Below are positions 6,501 to 14,574 of a stretch of DNA of 14,574 bases, piece after piece (within the stretch, counting starts at the first letter, position 1; each line of letters starts with the position of its first letter). Source of the DNA: JBDKVA01 sp039679375 (GTDB lineage: Bacteria > Bacillota > Clostridia > Acetivibrionales > DTU013); NCBI GenBank assembly GCA_039679375.1, contig JBDKVA010000074.1:1-14574 (forward strand), given 5' to 3'. The translations under genes were made by a program, and so were the position numbers. The notes under the pieces were generated by a model that was given only the letters and a program-made list of their open reading frames with translations, searched no databases and was not told where the DNA came from.

Positions 6501-9500
6501 TATGAGCTGCTTTTTGCCATCATAGAAGTACTGCGTTAGGTTGTTAAACGCGTCATAAGATTTTGACTGTGTTCCATCTGCATTATATTCCAGCTTCTCA
6601 ATGATTTTATTATTTGGATCCTTTTTCTCAATCAACCGGTTAAGCTCGTCATATACATAGGTATATGTGTTACTTCTCCAGTCTGTTTCGGAGGTCTTGT
6701 TCCCATTTGCATCATACCCGAAGGTCTTGGTTTGAAGCACTCCAGAGACAGTGATGGATGAAGCCTCCAGCCGGTTTAATGAATCATAGACATAGGTCCT
6801 GGTTATATTATTTCCGTCGGTTTCTGTGAGCTTATTGCTATTTCCATCATACGTCACCGATGTTGTAATGATCTGGGTTCCATCCGTTTTCTGACTTGTC
6901 TGGGATATCTGTCTTCCTAGTTCATCGTACTCGTATAGATCCACCAATCCAAGACTGCTTTCCTTCCTCACAGGGTTGCCTAAAGCATCATAACGGATAT
7001 TTATGGAGCAGGGGAGTAGGGTAGAATCACCGGGATAGCCTTCAACCTTTACTGTGTATAAGGCGTCATACTCATATGTGACAATGTTCCCATTTGCATC
7101 CTTCTTTGAAAGAATGTTACCCATGGCATCATATGTATAGGAGGTCTGCTCCGCACCCACGGCATTCACTATTTTTGCGAGCCTGTATAGCTCATCATAG
7201 ATATACTGCGTTCCGACATACTGGTTCTTTCTTGTTGACTCCCATGTCTTGTTTCCGGCCCAATTATAGTGGTAGTGCTTTGTGTAGCCTTCTCCATCGG
7301 TTTCGGAAACCAACCGGTTCATATTGTCATACGCATAGGTCGTGATATTATTATTTGGATCGGTAACCGTCAGGGGGTTTCCGGACTCATCGAAGCTGTA
7401 TCCCGTTATATTGAGCAACGGATCCTTCATCTCATACAGCCTGTTCATGCTGTCGTAACGGTATTCGGTTCGGTTGCCACGCCTATCTGTCACAGCGCTC
7501 TTATTTCCTACTGCGTCATATTCCATTTCCGTATAATTGGTGCCGGTTGCATCGATGATCTTCTTTACACGGTTTAAGGCGTCGTACTGGTAGGTGGTGG
7601 TGTTTTGCCTTGCATCCGTCTCGGTAAGCAGATTCCCGACAGCGTCATAGGTGTATGAAGCGGAATAATTCATTGCATCTGTAATTTTAACAAGCTGTCC
7701 TAATGCATTGCTTTCCTTGACCGCAGTTCTGTTCAGGGCGTCAGTTGTGATAAGCTTTTCAAGTTTGTCCCCGGTTCCATTGACATATACATCATATGCA
7801 GTCTTTGTTGCGATGTTTCCCAGCAGGTTACCATATTCATCCAATGGGCCGGTAAAGTTTCCCTGCCCGTCAAGATAAGCTGCATCATATCCGTCGATTA
7901 CCCTGATCTGCCGGTTTAATGCATCATACTCATATTTCGTTATTTTCCCAAGAGCGTCTGTCAATGACTCCAAATTGCTGTTTACATCATACTGGAAGTC
8001 GGTAGTTTTCTTTTTTGTTATTCCTTGCTCTGTATAGAATTGTTCCTCTTTGACTTTCCTGTACATCCCGTCATAGCTGGTAAGAGTTACTCTTCTAAGA
8101 GGGTCAGTGACCCTAATATTGTTGAAACCTGCAGAGTCAGCGACACCGCTTTCATTAATATCGTAAGCGTATGCCGTGGTGTTTCCCAGTGGATCAATCG
8201 TCTGTATAAGTCTATTGACGGCGTCATAGTCATAATGTGTCGTACCGTTCTTTTTATTGGTTTCCTGTACTTTATTGCCGACAGCGTCATATTTGTATTC
8301 CTCGAAGTATCCCGCTGCATCAATAACCTTAACAAGCTGATTTTTACCGTCGTAAACGTATTCGGTGATATTTCCGTTTTTATCGGTTTCGAATCGATTG
8401 TTGCCGGCATCATCATACTGGAACGTTGCTCTATTTGTCAGCGCATCTTCTTCAGCTGTCAGCCGGTTCATATTGTCATATTCAAATTTCGTTGTATTAG
8501 CTCTGGCATCCGTTATTTCAAGCAACCTTCCTGCGGCATCATAGACCTCCATGGTGGAGTTGCCCAAGGTATCAATCACCTGGGTGCGATTGTTGCAAAT
8601 GTTTTCATACTTGAATTGTGTGTTTTTAAAACTGGATATTAGATCACCCAACGAATTCTTCCTGTTTTCAGTTACGTTTTTCAACAAACCTTTTAGAGAA
8701 ATATTGATTCCGGGAATCGATGTGGCTTCTTTATCCTGATAATAATCAAAAACTGTTTCATTCTCCATAGGGTCTGTTACTTTCAACAGGTAAACGCCTT
8801 GCTCATCGTACATGTAGATCGTTTCTTCGAGCTTCTTGCCAGTTGCTTTGATGAGATTGTTTTTATTGTCATATACCATGATAATAGAGTGGTTGTAATG
8901 ATCCGTTTCTTTCAGGAGGTTGCCCCATTTGTCCGTTTCGTAAACTATCTGATAACCTTTTTTATCTGTGATGATCTCTTTTGTAGCCTTGTTGCCCTCC
9001 ATAAGCTTGCTCCGGAAAACATCATATTCGGTTCCGCTGTCTGTTATAGCCGTAACATCCGTCCATTGGCCATTACCGTCATAATCTATGTAATACTGAT
9101 GCTGTAAAGTTTTGCCGTATGTATCCATTTCGGTTACAGGCTTTAATGTAACATAATTAAATACTGTTTTTGATTCATTTCCATTCTCGTCGATATAGAA
9201 CCTTTCCAGAATCTCATATCCTGGAATCAGGCTGCCGTCTTCATTTTTGTATACATCCTTGTATATATGGTATTTAATATTTCCATTTCCGTCATATTGT
9301 CGTGTAAGGCGGTCATTCTCATCATATTCGTTCTTAATAATCTGATGGCCGTTTGCATCGGTGATTTGTTTCAGCTTGCTTTTTTCGAAAACGCCAGTGT
9401 CTTCATTAAAACTATCATAATAGGTATAAGTTGTTTTCTTGCCGGAAAGGTCAGTTACTGCAGTTAAGTTTCCATTAGCATCATATTCATATCCGACAAA

Positions 9501-12443
9501 ACGATTTAGAGGATCGGTTATTTTTACGAGCATATTGCTGCTGTCATATTCGAAAACAAGTTCCCTGGAAACCGGGTCAACTACTTCCGTTATCCTGTTT
9601 TGCGCGTCATGGTTTATAGTTATTACATTGCCGTACCTGTCCGTAATGGAAGTGAGACAACCTGAACTGTTATAAAGATAAACCGACTGATCCTTTCTAG
9701 TCAGCTTATAGTCTCCGGATACCTCTTCAAGTATATCTTCAGCGCCAAAAGGTGTAATATACAAACCTGTAATAAAATTCTTTTCATAGACGATTTTTGT
9801 TCCTGAACCGTATGTAATCCGGACTCCATTCTGAATTGGTGTGCTGATATACCACTTTGCAATATAGCCGGTCCTTTGATCTGGCAATATGATCTTGCAC
9901 CAAGTTCTCCCGAGACTGTCGGTTTTTTCTTCGCCAGTAAGATAAACTATTGTACCGTATGCCAGTACTGCTATTCTGGTATTTTCGATGCCCGCATCCG
10001 TCCTTACATTCAATGCTGACGCAATGACCTTGCTGTATTGGCTTACTGCTTCTGCATGGCTGTCATAATTCAATCTCCAGCCATTGCCCAGCATGGTTTT
10101 TTCGTTTCCTGCTTCAGAATTGTATGTTCTCAGGATTTCCAGGTCAGGACCGGTACTGTTGATTTTGATGTCTGAAGCCTGTTCAATAAAATTGCCTGTT
10201 AAAAGATTCGTGTGTGCTTTGGAATATAGTGCTTTGGCTTCCTCAGAATCGTATCCCTTGTACTTGTCAGAGTAAATAACTTTTGACAACTGCTCCTGAT
10301 AGGATGGTGGGGGAGTGGAGGCAGTGTCAAAGGTGATCTGTTTCATGATCCTTTCATAAATGACGTTAATCTGTTCGCCAACATCCTGTTGTGAAGCATC
10401 GATATAGTGATAGCTTCCGCCCGTAATTTCGGCCATGTTTTGCAGAAAGCCGGAATTTGCTCCATTTCCGATAGCAACAGCGTTAATGACTACATTTTTA
10501 TTGCCCTCGGCCAATTTTTCCAGCATCGACTGCATTTTTTTATCTTCACGCTCATAAGAGCCTCTGCCGTCTGTTATCAAAACGAGGATTTTCCTTCTCG
10601 TATGGTCAGGGTTGTTTTCGTCGTACGTAAACTGCTGATTAGCCAGCCATACAGCATCAGTAATTTTTGTGGTTCCCAGGGTATGATGCATTCCGTCTAT
10701 TGATGTTTGAAGTACGGCTTGTTCACTGGTTAAGGCTTGTTTTACTGATGCGAAATCGGCAAACTCAAGCAGCCCGATTCTTAAACGATCTTCATCTGCT
10801 GTCCCGTCTTTGTTCAGAGTATTCATATTATCGATGAAGTTCTCTGCCAGTAAAAGCCTTTTATTCTGCGGATCTATAGATGCCACGCTCTTTGACTGGT
10901 CTACCGCGAATATCATATCTACTCTGCTTAAGTCAACTTCCATATTGCCGCCAAGTATATATGTACTGAAGTGAGAGGTTACAGCGCTGACAGTACCGTT
11001 ATCTTTATCGACCCGGGTATTACCAAGGGGTACAAGCAGGCCATTATCCCAATCGATCCAGTATATTCTGAGATCATCTTCTTTTATATTTCCAAGCTTC
11101 TTCTTGTCATATGATACGGTTATAACCGCAGAATTTATTTCAATATCTCCCGCAGTGATTTCAACAGGATTTCCTACAGCGCCCTTTAGGGATTTTAAAA
11201 AGGCTTTTTCAGATTCGGTTACCTGAAGTCTTGCATTTTCAAGGCGTTCGTCTCCAAATACGGTAACTTTTACCCTTCCGTCCGGAGAATTTGCAATCTT
11301 ATTCATTTTATTCGGGACTTTTGAGTTTATTGTTGCTCTTTCAGTTTCATTGGGTTTATTGGAAGTCCTCTTTTTGCTATTATCATTCAAGGAGCCTTTG
11401 CCGGTATCTGCTTTTAAAGAATTATCCAAATTGTCTGCATTGTACTTCACGGGCTTATTCTGCATCTTACCTACAGCAATTTCATTTGAAGGAATACCTT
11501 CTCTTCCGGCAGCGTCACAGGCTTTTACCAAATAGTAATAAGTTGATTCCTCAGCTACATCGAAGTCCTCAAAAACATTTGTTGCCGCATGACCCAGCAA
11601 TACTGAATAAGGGCCTCCGGGAGTAGTGCTTTTTAACAGTGTATAGCATTTTGCATCAGCAGGGCTGGTCCAGCTTATTTTAATAGAATTGGCTTTTCTC
11701 AAAGAGTAAATGATTGGTGCTGATGGAACGGCCGCCCTTGTTACTACATTTGATTTCATACTCTCAGCGGTACCTTTTACGGCGGTAACTGTATAGAAAT
11801 ATGTCGTGCCGTTTTGATAAGAACTATCAATGTAAGAATCGCCCGAAATTGCGGAAGAAAGATAAGTCATCCTGCCCGGGGACATCCCTCTGTAGATATT
11901 GTATAGATCGGCATCCGGAACCTGTTCCCAAAAAAGAATGATTGAGTTGTCTGCTTCTGATAGATTAAGGACAGGCGCTTTTATTGCCGGGTGTAGTACT
12001 TTTATTTTTGCCGTTGCAGCTAAATTCTGATACTTTCCTGAAATAAATGTTTCTCCTTTTTTAATGCCTGTAAGTTCGCCAGCTGTGGTAACAGCAGCAA
12101 TTTCAGGATCAAGTATGTTAAATTCCACCTTTTCATTTGGTAGCACTAAAGTTTTACCATCTTTCAATAATCCGTTAATTGTCAGGCTGACAGAGCTGCC
12201 CGGCATGAGGGAATACTCATTGCATTCAAATGAAATTGACGCCATGGTAGTAGCTTCTGTTTTTTTATCTGAAATACCGTCTATCACAAGTCCTGAACCT
12301 GTTGTATTATTTATAGTGTTATCTGTAAGTTCTATAGTTTCTGAAAGGGTATTAATTGAATTATCGATTCCAACAACAGGCATACTTTGAAAAGCAATTA
12401 TCAGAACCAGTAAATATATAGCAAATCGTTTTATTCTACTCAT
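3582..12443 (-). CDS. Secreted VWA-SH3-RHS polymorphic toxin with HExxH C-terminal domain
   Basis: A 2953-residue exported toxin. Approximate order: signal peptide 1-25 (SRIKR then a hydrophobic core); Ig-like (BIG2-type) 68-150; two fibronectin-III-like domains 155-325; polar linker; a beta-rich region 386-505; von Willebrand A domain 508-705 with MIDAS residues DQSKS (D515), TTKITD and LITDG; RHS opening (LRTYNSE, LGNGWRLNYDS) 763-797; inserted bacterial SH3 domain 800-865 (LNVRTDAG, GYIAKWYIS); about 55 YD repeats 933-2415; RHS core to DHSGH (D2556-H2560); variable tip 2561-2953. The tip has a pre-toxin TG-like stretch (2728-2790, GLDPITG) and a terminal domain with HERTH (H2911, E2912, H2915), an HExxH zinc-peptidase signature. 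RHS shells are known to encapsulate and release their tips; the cleavage aspartates appear present, but the usual DPxG is DHSG. A start 24 bases upstream (12467) is possible, but GGAGG sits 8 bases before 12443. No LPxTG, SLH or dockerin anchor is seen. The toxin activity is inferred. Confidence 0.9.
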   Translation of the reverse strand: MSRIKRFAIYLLVLIIAFQSMPVVGIDNSINTLSETIELTDNTINNTTGSGLVIDGISDKKTEATTMASISFECNEYSLMPGSSVSLTINGLLKDGKTLVLPNEKVEFNILDPEIAAVTTAGELTGIKKGETFISGKYQNLAATAKIKVLHPAIKAPVLNLSEADNSIILFWEQVPDADLYNIYRGMSPGRMTYLSSAISGDSYIDSSYQNGTTYFYTVTAVKGTAESMKSNVVTRAAVPSAPIIYSLRKANSIKISWTSPADAKCYTLLKSTTPGGPYSVLLGHAATNVFEDFDVAEESTYYYLVKACDAAGREGIPSNEIAVGKMQNKPVKYNADNLDNSLKADTGKGSLNDNSKKRTSNKPNETERATINSKVPNKMNKIANSPDGRVKVTVFGDERLENARLQVTESEKAFLKSLKGAVGNPVEITAGDIEINSAVITVSYDKKKLGNIKEDDLRIYWIDWDNGLLVPLGNTRVDKDNGTVSAVTSHFSTYILGGNMEVDLSRVDMIFAVDQSKSVASIDPQNKRLLLAENFIDNMNTLNKDGTADEDRLRIGLLEFADFASVKQALTSEQAVLQTSIDGMHHTLGTTKITDAVWLANQQFTYDENNPDHTRRKILVLITDGRGSYEREDKKMQSMLEKLAEGNKNVVINAVAIGNGANSGFLQNMAEITGGSYHYIDASQQDVGEQINVIYERIMKQITFDTASTPPPSYQEQLSKVIYSDKYKGYDSEEAKALYSKAHTNLLTGNFIEQASDIKINSTGPDLEILRTYNSEAGNEKTMLGNGWRLNYDSHAEAVSQYSKVIASALNVRTDAGIENTRIAVLAYGTIVYLTGEEKTDSLGRTWCKIILPDQRTGYIAKWYISTPIQNGVRITYGSGTKIVYEKNFITGLYITPFGAEDILEEVSGDYKLTRKDQSVYLYNSSGCLTSITDRYGNVITINHDAQNRITEVVDPVSRELVFEYDSSNMLVKITDPLNRFVGYEYDANGNLTAVTDLSGKKTTYTYYDSFNEDTGVFEKSKLKQITDANGHQIIKNEYDENDRLTRQYDGNGNIKYHIYKDVYKNEDGSLIPGYEILERFYIDENGNESKTVFNYVTLKPVTEMDTYGKTLQHQYYIDYDGNGQWTDVTAITDSGTEYDVFRSKLMEGNKATKEIITDKKGYQIVYETDKWGNLLKETDHYNHSIIMVYDNKNNLIKATGKKLEETIYMYDEQGVYLLKVTDPMENETVFDYYQDKEATSIPGINISLKGLLKNVTENRKNSLGDLISSFKNTQFKYENICNNRTQVIDTLGNSTMEVYDAAGRLLEITDARANTTKFEYDNMNRLTAEEDALTNRATFQYDDAGNNRFETDKNGNITEYVYDGKNQLVKVIDAAGYFEEYKYDAVGNKVQETNKKNGTTHYDYDAVNRLIQTIDPLGNTTAYAYDINESGVADSAGFNNIRVTDPLRRVTLTSYDGMYRKVKEEQFYTEQGITKKKTTDFQYDVNSNLESLTDALGKITKYEYDALNRQIRVIDGYDAAYLDGQGNFTGPLDEYGNLLGNIATKTAYDVYVNGTGDKLEKLITTDALNRTAVKESNALGQLVKITDAMNYSASYTYDAVGNLLTETDARQNTTTYQYDALNRVKKIIDATGTNYTEMEYDAVGNKSAVTDRRGNRTEYRYDSMNRLYEMKDPLLNITGYSFDESGNPLTVTDPNNNITTYAYDNMNRLVSETDGEGYTKHYHYNWAGNKTWESTRKNQYVGTQYIYDELYRLAKIVNAVGAEQTSYTYDAMGNILSKKDANGNIVTYEYDALYTVKVEGYPGDSTLLPCSINIRYDALGNPVRKESSLGLVDLYEYDELGRQISQTSQKTDGTQIITTSVTYDGNSNKLTETDGNNITRTYVYDSLNRLEASSITVSGVLQTKTFGYDANGNKTSETDWRSNTYTYVYDELNRLIEKKDPNNKIIEKLEYNADGTQSKSYDAFNNLTQYFYDGKKQLITTIDPANHTTSRTYDEDGNLKTVTDGNGNITTYEYDGLNRLTEVKNARNEITSYTYDGNGNLLTQTDGNGNTTTYEYNAANKPARKIDHGGRTGEAGSFTYDSAKTESYTYNADRTLAAKTDRNGTTTTYTCDIHGRLTSETVSGETISYTYDGNGNQLTMTDASGTTSRTYDELNRVMTKSVPYIGSSTFTYDIISGVDTGCVKETSLDPKGNLTEKVYDRAGRLWIVTTDGKTTVYSYYDNGSRQSAAYQDGSREDYTYFADNLLCTLTNKKADGTVIDTYTYEYDAAHNQTGKTDSRGSTAYTYDALNRLETIAEPIGRSTTYTYDSAGNRKTETVAYGGSTIISSSSYNEQNRLTGITTMTNGVITETTAYWYDNNGNQLTTTTNGQVTAANTYDARNQLVQTISGGTTVANAYSAEGLRVSKSVNGVLTRYLYEYDKVTLETDGSGNQTARNVYGINLLMRSSDGQTCYYMYNGHGDVTSLLDSVTGAIACTYYYDAFGNILDHTGTDSSITYAGYQYDEETGLYYLNSRMYDPKIARFLQEDTYSGDPSDPLSLNLYTYCHNEPVMYWDHSGHRATADDGTGAWVYYSKTGKKFEYGGRISNASTYEETIIEAYDLLEGYRFRAETLDNLLEANRYAVINSIISGNATAMLYPNQIRSTVINRNIYELNMIQSLLLQNSVIYSNDKVFKEILYSYFNYDLFNAQTAQNYENLLSQNPQYYRIIFKERERRNIAAGREVASFVAESIDGVDFLKGGIETIFGLDPITGNKANRLLSGISTGAQVGLPFIFGAIAKRSSKTAVDVIDAAGDITTSAAKRATNEWGDILLDNIDDAAAGASEVGGLYRKTSNTGAFKELSEPMQLKHVRQVAEEAGIGLDGTKVKIVRDPDLINKGLCGYASPKGNRIDLYPDAFTNREALVKTLGHERTHIYQAKTFGPVKDTDLLMDFERAAYGSEDSWWNYYLEKR

Positions 12444-12444
12444 A

Positions 12445-14574
12445 TTAATAGCCTCCTTCAAAAACATTTACAAGGTTGGAGTATCTGCCTTCAATGAAGT
12501 CACAGCCGCCAATCACATAAATCATATTGTCTGAGACTGTGACTCCTATTCCGGTTCTGGGTATTTCAAGACCTTCCCACATTCTCCACTGTCCTGTAGC
12601 CGGATTGAATTCGGCAATATCTCCAAGGTAATTACCGTTCCATCCGCCAACCACATAAATCCTTCCATCCATGACAACAGCTTTGCAGCCAGTGCCTGCG
12701 ACAGGGAGTATTGCCCCGGGGGAAGACCAAATATCTGCAGCAGGGTCATATATCTCGACTGTATCAAGATATCGCTCATCTTCATTGTGTCCGCCAATAG
12801 CATAGATTTTACCGTCAATTGAGGCCAGAGCCATACCTGCTCTTGCTGTAGGCATACTTGCTTTATATACCCATTTGTCGATTAATGGATCATATTCCTC
12901 CACTGTATTCAGGAAACCGTTCTCATTAACTCCACCGATTGCATAAATCTTTCCATTTGCCTCAATTGCAGCAAGTTCGTATCTCGCTGTCCGCATGGGT
13001 GCCTTGAATATTGAGAGGTCCGTGGAGGGATCATATTCTTCGAGCACTGTAGTACAGCCATCGCCGGATCCACCCATGATATAAATTTTATTGTTTGCAG
13101 ACGCTATTCCAAAACCCAACCGGGGACTCTGTAAAATACCTGTTTTTGCAGACCACATATTCGCTTGTGGATCATACTCTTCAATGGATTCCAATACACC
13201 GCCGGCAAGGTAATTTTCTCCGCCAACCGCATATATTTTTCCATTTACCTGTGCCACTCCCATCCCTGATCTTTCTATGGTCATAGGAGCTTTATCGGAC
13301 CATTTGGAAGGCAATCTTCCTAATAAAAAGTTTCTGATGGTTTCATATGCATTTTCTACATCGACAGTATTAATCAGAAGATTTGGATTTGTAAAACCGC
13401 TGACTTCTACTATGTCAAAACCGGTATAATTGGTGCCCTCAAACCTGCCTACAATCATAACTGCAATAATTGGTTCCGTGATACCGGCGTCATCAAAATC
13501 AAGTGACATTATCTCCTTATTTTCAGTTACCATACCCAGGTAGTGTAAAGTGCCATCCAATGAGCTTACAAATACATCGGCCTCCTCATAGAAAACTCCT
13601 GTCCCTTTTATATATAGATCAGGGATACCTTGCCTGTTCACAATAGGCTGTTTAAAGCCCAGAACAGTATAGCTTCCTTTTGGTAAACTCACAAACGATC
13701 CATCACTATCTTTACCGACTAAAAATGGGGATAAATCCGAAATTTCAATATACGTTCCAGCGCCGGCATACCCTCCATAGAAAGAGTCAAAAAGTGCATT
13801 CTCTCCATCCTGGTAAAACGAGTGGACTATATCTGTAGGATATACCAAATTAATCGGTTCAATTTCATTGTAAGTGATATAAGCTTCAAATAGTTCGCGG
13901 GGATACCACCCATACACATTACTGGTTCCTGAAACGTAAACAATAGTTCGTCCGTTTGCATATATTGGAACAGTGCCATAATAGGATTTGCTGGTTGAAA
14001 GGTTTGAATTCTGATCGAATCTGTAGTAATCGTATCTGGCTGAGTTCCAGTAACTGCTGTTGTTTGTAATATTAACATTTGATAAGGATGAATTTACAAA
14101 TTCGTAGGTCTTTCCTACACTCATTGTAAATTCATATAATGCTGTTTCAGGTATTTCTACATACGATATATCCTGGACGTATAATTCACGTGGATACCAG
14201 CAGCTTATATTTGAATTCGCTGTAACTTTGGTTGTGCCACCTTTTGCTATATCAATTGTCCGATAGATATTGTTTTCCCACGAAATGCCTCCTGAGGCAT
14301 CCTTCTTTACATAATCAAAGGTTATAACCAAAGTTGAGTTATTCGTTATATTCCTGTCAGCGGTTGTCGACGTATTTGTAAATTCATAGTTTTTTCCTGC
14401 AGCTAGAGTAAATTCATATAATGCTGTTTCAGGTATTTCCACATACGATATATCCTGGACGTATAATTCTCGTGGATACCAGCAGCTTATATTTGAATTT
14501 ACTGTAACTTTAGTTGTGCCGCCTTTTGCTATATCAATTGTCCGATAGATATTGTTTTCCCACGAAATGCCTCC
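12445..14574 (-). CDS. Surface/secreted repeat and Kelch-propeller protein (N-terminus outside window)
   Basis: The frame is open from the window edge: 709 residues are visible and the true start is upstream; the GTG at 14442 is internal because identical repeat sequence continues above it. Visible residues 1-44, 45-138 and about 139-232 are copies of a 94-residue beta-rich repeat (IPETALYEFT, GK.YEF.N, NITNNS, SNISCWYPREL), the third being divergent. Residues about 240-400 look like an extracellular beta-sandwich (FYGGYAGAGTYIEI, SLPKGSYTVLGF, FDIVEVSGF). Residues about 426-709 are six Kelch blades, each with a GKIYAIGG-like strand, a V/IEEYDP turn and a Trp or equivalent. Kelch propellers usually bind proteins or glycans; the catalytic tyrosine-cysteine set of galactose oxidase is not evident. 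It probably acts outside the cell or on its surface. Its stop is one base before the RHS toxin start, so the two are co-translated and may act together, for example in adhesion or presentation. No specific function can be assigned. Confidence 0.85.
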   Translation of the reverse strand, partial: GGISWENNIYRTIDIAKGGTTKVTVNSNISCWYPRELYVQDISYVEIPETALYEFTLAAGKNYEFTNTSTTADRNITNNSTLVITFDYVKKDASGGISWENNIYRTIDIAKGGTTKVTANSNISCWYPRELYVQDISYVEIPETALYEFTMSVGKTYEFVNSSLSNVNITNNSSYWNSARYDYYRFDQNSNLSTSKSYYGTVPIYANGRTIVYVSGTSNVYGWYPRELFEAYITYNEIEPINLVYPTDIVHSFYQDGENALFDSFYGGYAGAGTYIEISDLSPFLVGKDSDGSFVSLPKGSYTVLGFKQPIVNRQGIPDLYIKGTGVFYEEADVFVSSLDGTLHYLGMVTENKEIMSLDFDDAGITEPIIAVMIVGRFEGTNYTGFDIVEVSGFTNPNLLINTVDVENAYETIRNFLLGRLPSKWSDKAPMTIERSGMGVAQVNGKIYAVGGENYLAGGVLESIEEYDPQANMWSAKTGILQSPRLGFGIASANNKIYIMGGSGDGCTTVLEEYDPSTDLSIFKAPMRTARYELAAIEANGKIYAIGGVNENGFLNTVEEYDPLIDKWVYKASMPTARAGMALASIDGKIYAIGGHNEDERYLDTVEIYDPAADIWSSPGAILPVAGTGCKAVVMDGRIYVVGGWNGNYLGDIAEFNPATGQWRMWEGLEIPRTGIGVTVSDNMIYVIGGCDFIEGRYSNLVNVFEGGY
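12452..12458 (-). promoter_or_regulatory. Ribosome binding site of the RHS toxin, inside the upstream gene
   Basis: On the minus strand AAGGAGG (12458-12452) lies 8 bases ahead of ATG 12443-12441. It overlaps the last codons of the Kelch protein, whose TAA stop is at 12447-12445, leaving a single base between the two genes. This decides the start at 12443 rather than the in-frame ATG at 12467, puts the positively charged SRIKR stretch at the very N-terminus as expected for a signal peptide, and implies translational coupling of the two proteins. Confidence 0.85.
14129..14574 (-). repeat. Tandem 282-bp coding repeat
   Basis: Bases 14129-14292 and 14411-14574 are the same sequence at a spacing of 282 bases, equal to 94 codons, with 6 differences in 164 bases by hand count. 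The right-hand copy is cut by the window edge, so more copies may follow. The frame is preserved, so the array extends the beta-rich repeats of the Kelch protein. Such near-identical units expand and contract readily by recombination. Confidence 0.85.

Noticed and set aside
4800..9650. Regularly spaced similar DNA segments suggesting a CRISPR array
   Set aside because: The periodicity is that of YD-repeat codons; the repeats are degenerate, in frame and translated, without conserved direct repeats and unique spacers.
3582..12443. Type VI secretion effector or Tc-toxin C subunit
   Set aside because: There is no PAAR or VgrG element and no TcB-like neighbour; a Sec signal peptide and surface-type domains fit a Gram-positive secreted RHS protein.
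12444..12467. Longer start of the RHS toxin at ATG 12467
   Set aside because: No good ribosome binding site lies in front of it. The GGAGG at 12456-12452 is correctly spaced for ATG 12443, and the shorter protein has a better signal peptide.
12448..13297. Kelch domain as a galactose-oxidase-type enzyme
   Set aside because: Six Kelch blades are clear, but I see no copper-ligand or Tyr-Cys cofactor pattern, so only a binding role is supported.
14440..14442. GTG 14442 as the start of the Kelch protein
   Set aside because: The same frame is open to the window edge and the upstream 44 codons encode the same repeat seen downstream, so this codon is internal.

Overview
The window looks like one strand of an AT-rich, low-GC Gram-positive bacterium, most likely a member of the Clostridia. 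This is inferred from strong GGAGG-type ribosome binding sites, Sec-type export without outer-membrane or type VI features, and the style of the RHS (rearrangement hot spot) proteins; no rRNA or housekeeping marker is present to confirm it. Every convincing gene lies on the minus strand, so the region is read from right to left. Almost the whole window is a polymorphic-toxin locus.

Layout in the direction of transcription: (1) 14574-12445 is the C-terminal part of a surface or secreted protein with 94-residue tandem repeats, a beta-sandwich-like middle region and a six-blade Kelch propeller; its start is outside the window. (2) One base after its stop, and using a ribosome binding site inside its last codons, begins a giant 2953-residue protein (12443-3582): signal peptide, Ig-like and fibronectin-type-III-like domains, a von Willebrand factor A domain with a complete metal-binding motif, an RHS shell opening that carries an inserted bacterial SH3 domain, about 55 YD repeats, an RHS core, a pre-toxin linker and a C-terminal HExxH putative metallopeptidase toxin. 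(3) Four bases later comes a 96-residue protein with two CxxC pairs (3577-3287), the candidate immunity protein. (4) A hairpin plus T-rich tract at about 3268-3238 ends this operon. (5) Next is a headless RHS fragment (3157-821): about 20 YD repeats, an RHS core and a different C-terminal toxin, followed by its own candidate immunity gene (803-390). It has no signal peptide and no convincing start site, and its homology to the intact gene stops abruptly at 3123, so it looks like a displaced ('orphan') RHS tip cassette. (6) 1-389 holds an unexplained 68% GC patch with potential hairpins and, at the extreme left, what may be the start of another minus-strand gene.

Working model (inference): the Kelch protein and the VWA-SH3-RHS protein are co-expressed and exported. 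The RHS shell encloses and delivers the C-terminal peptidase to neighbouring cells, and the zinc-ribbon protein protects the producer. The orphan cassette holds a second toxin/immunity pair that could be exchanged onto the intact gene by recombination in the YD-repeat DNA.
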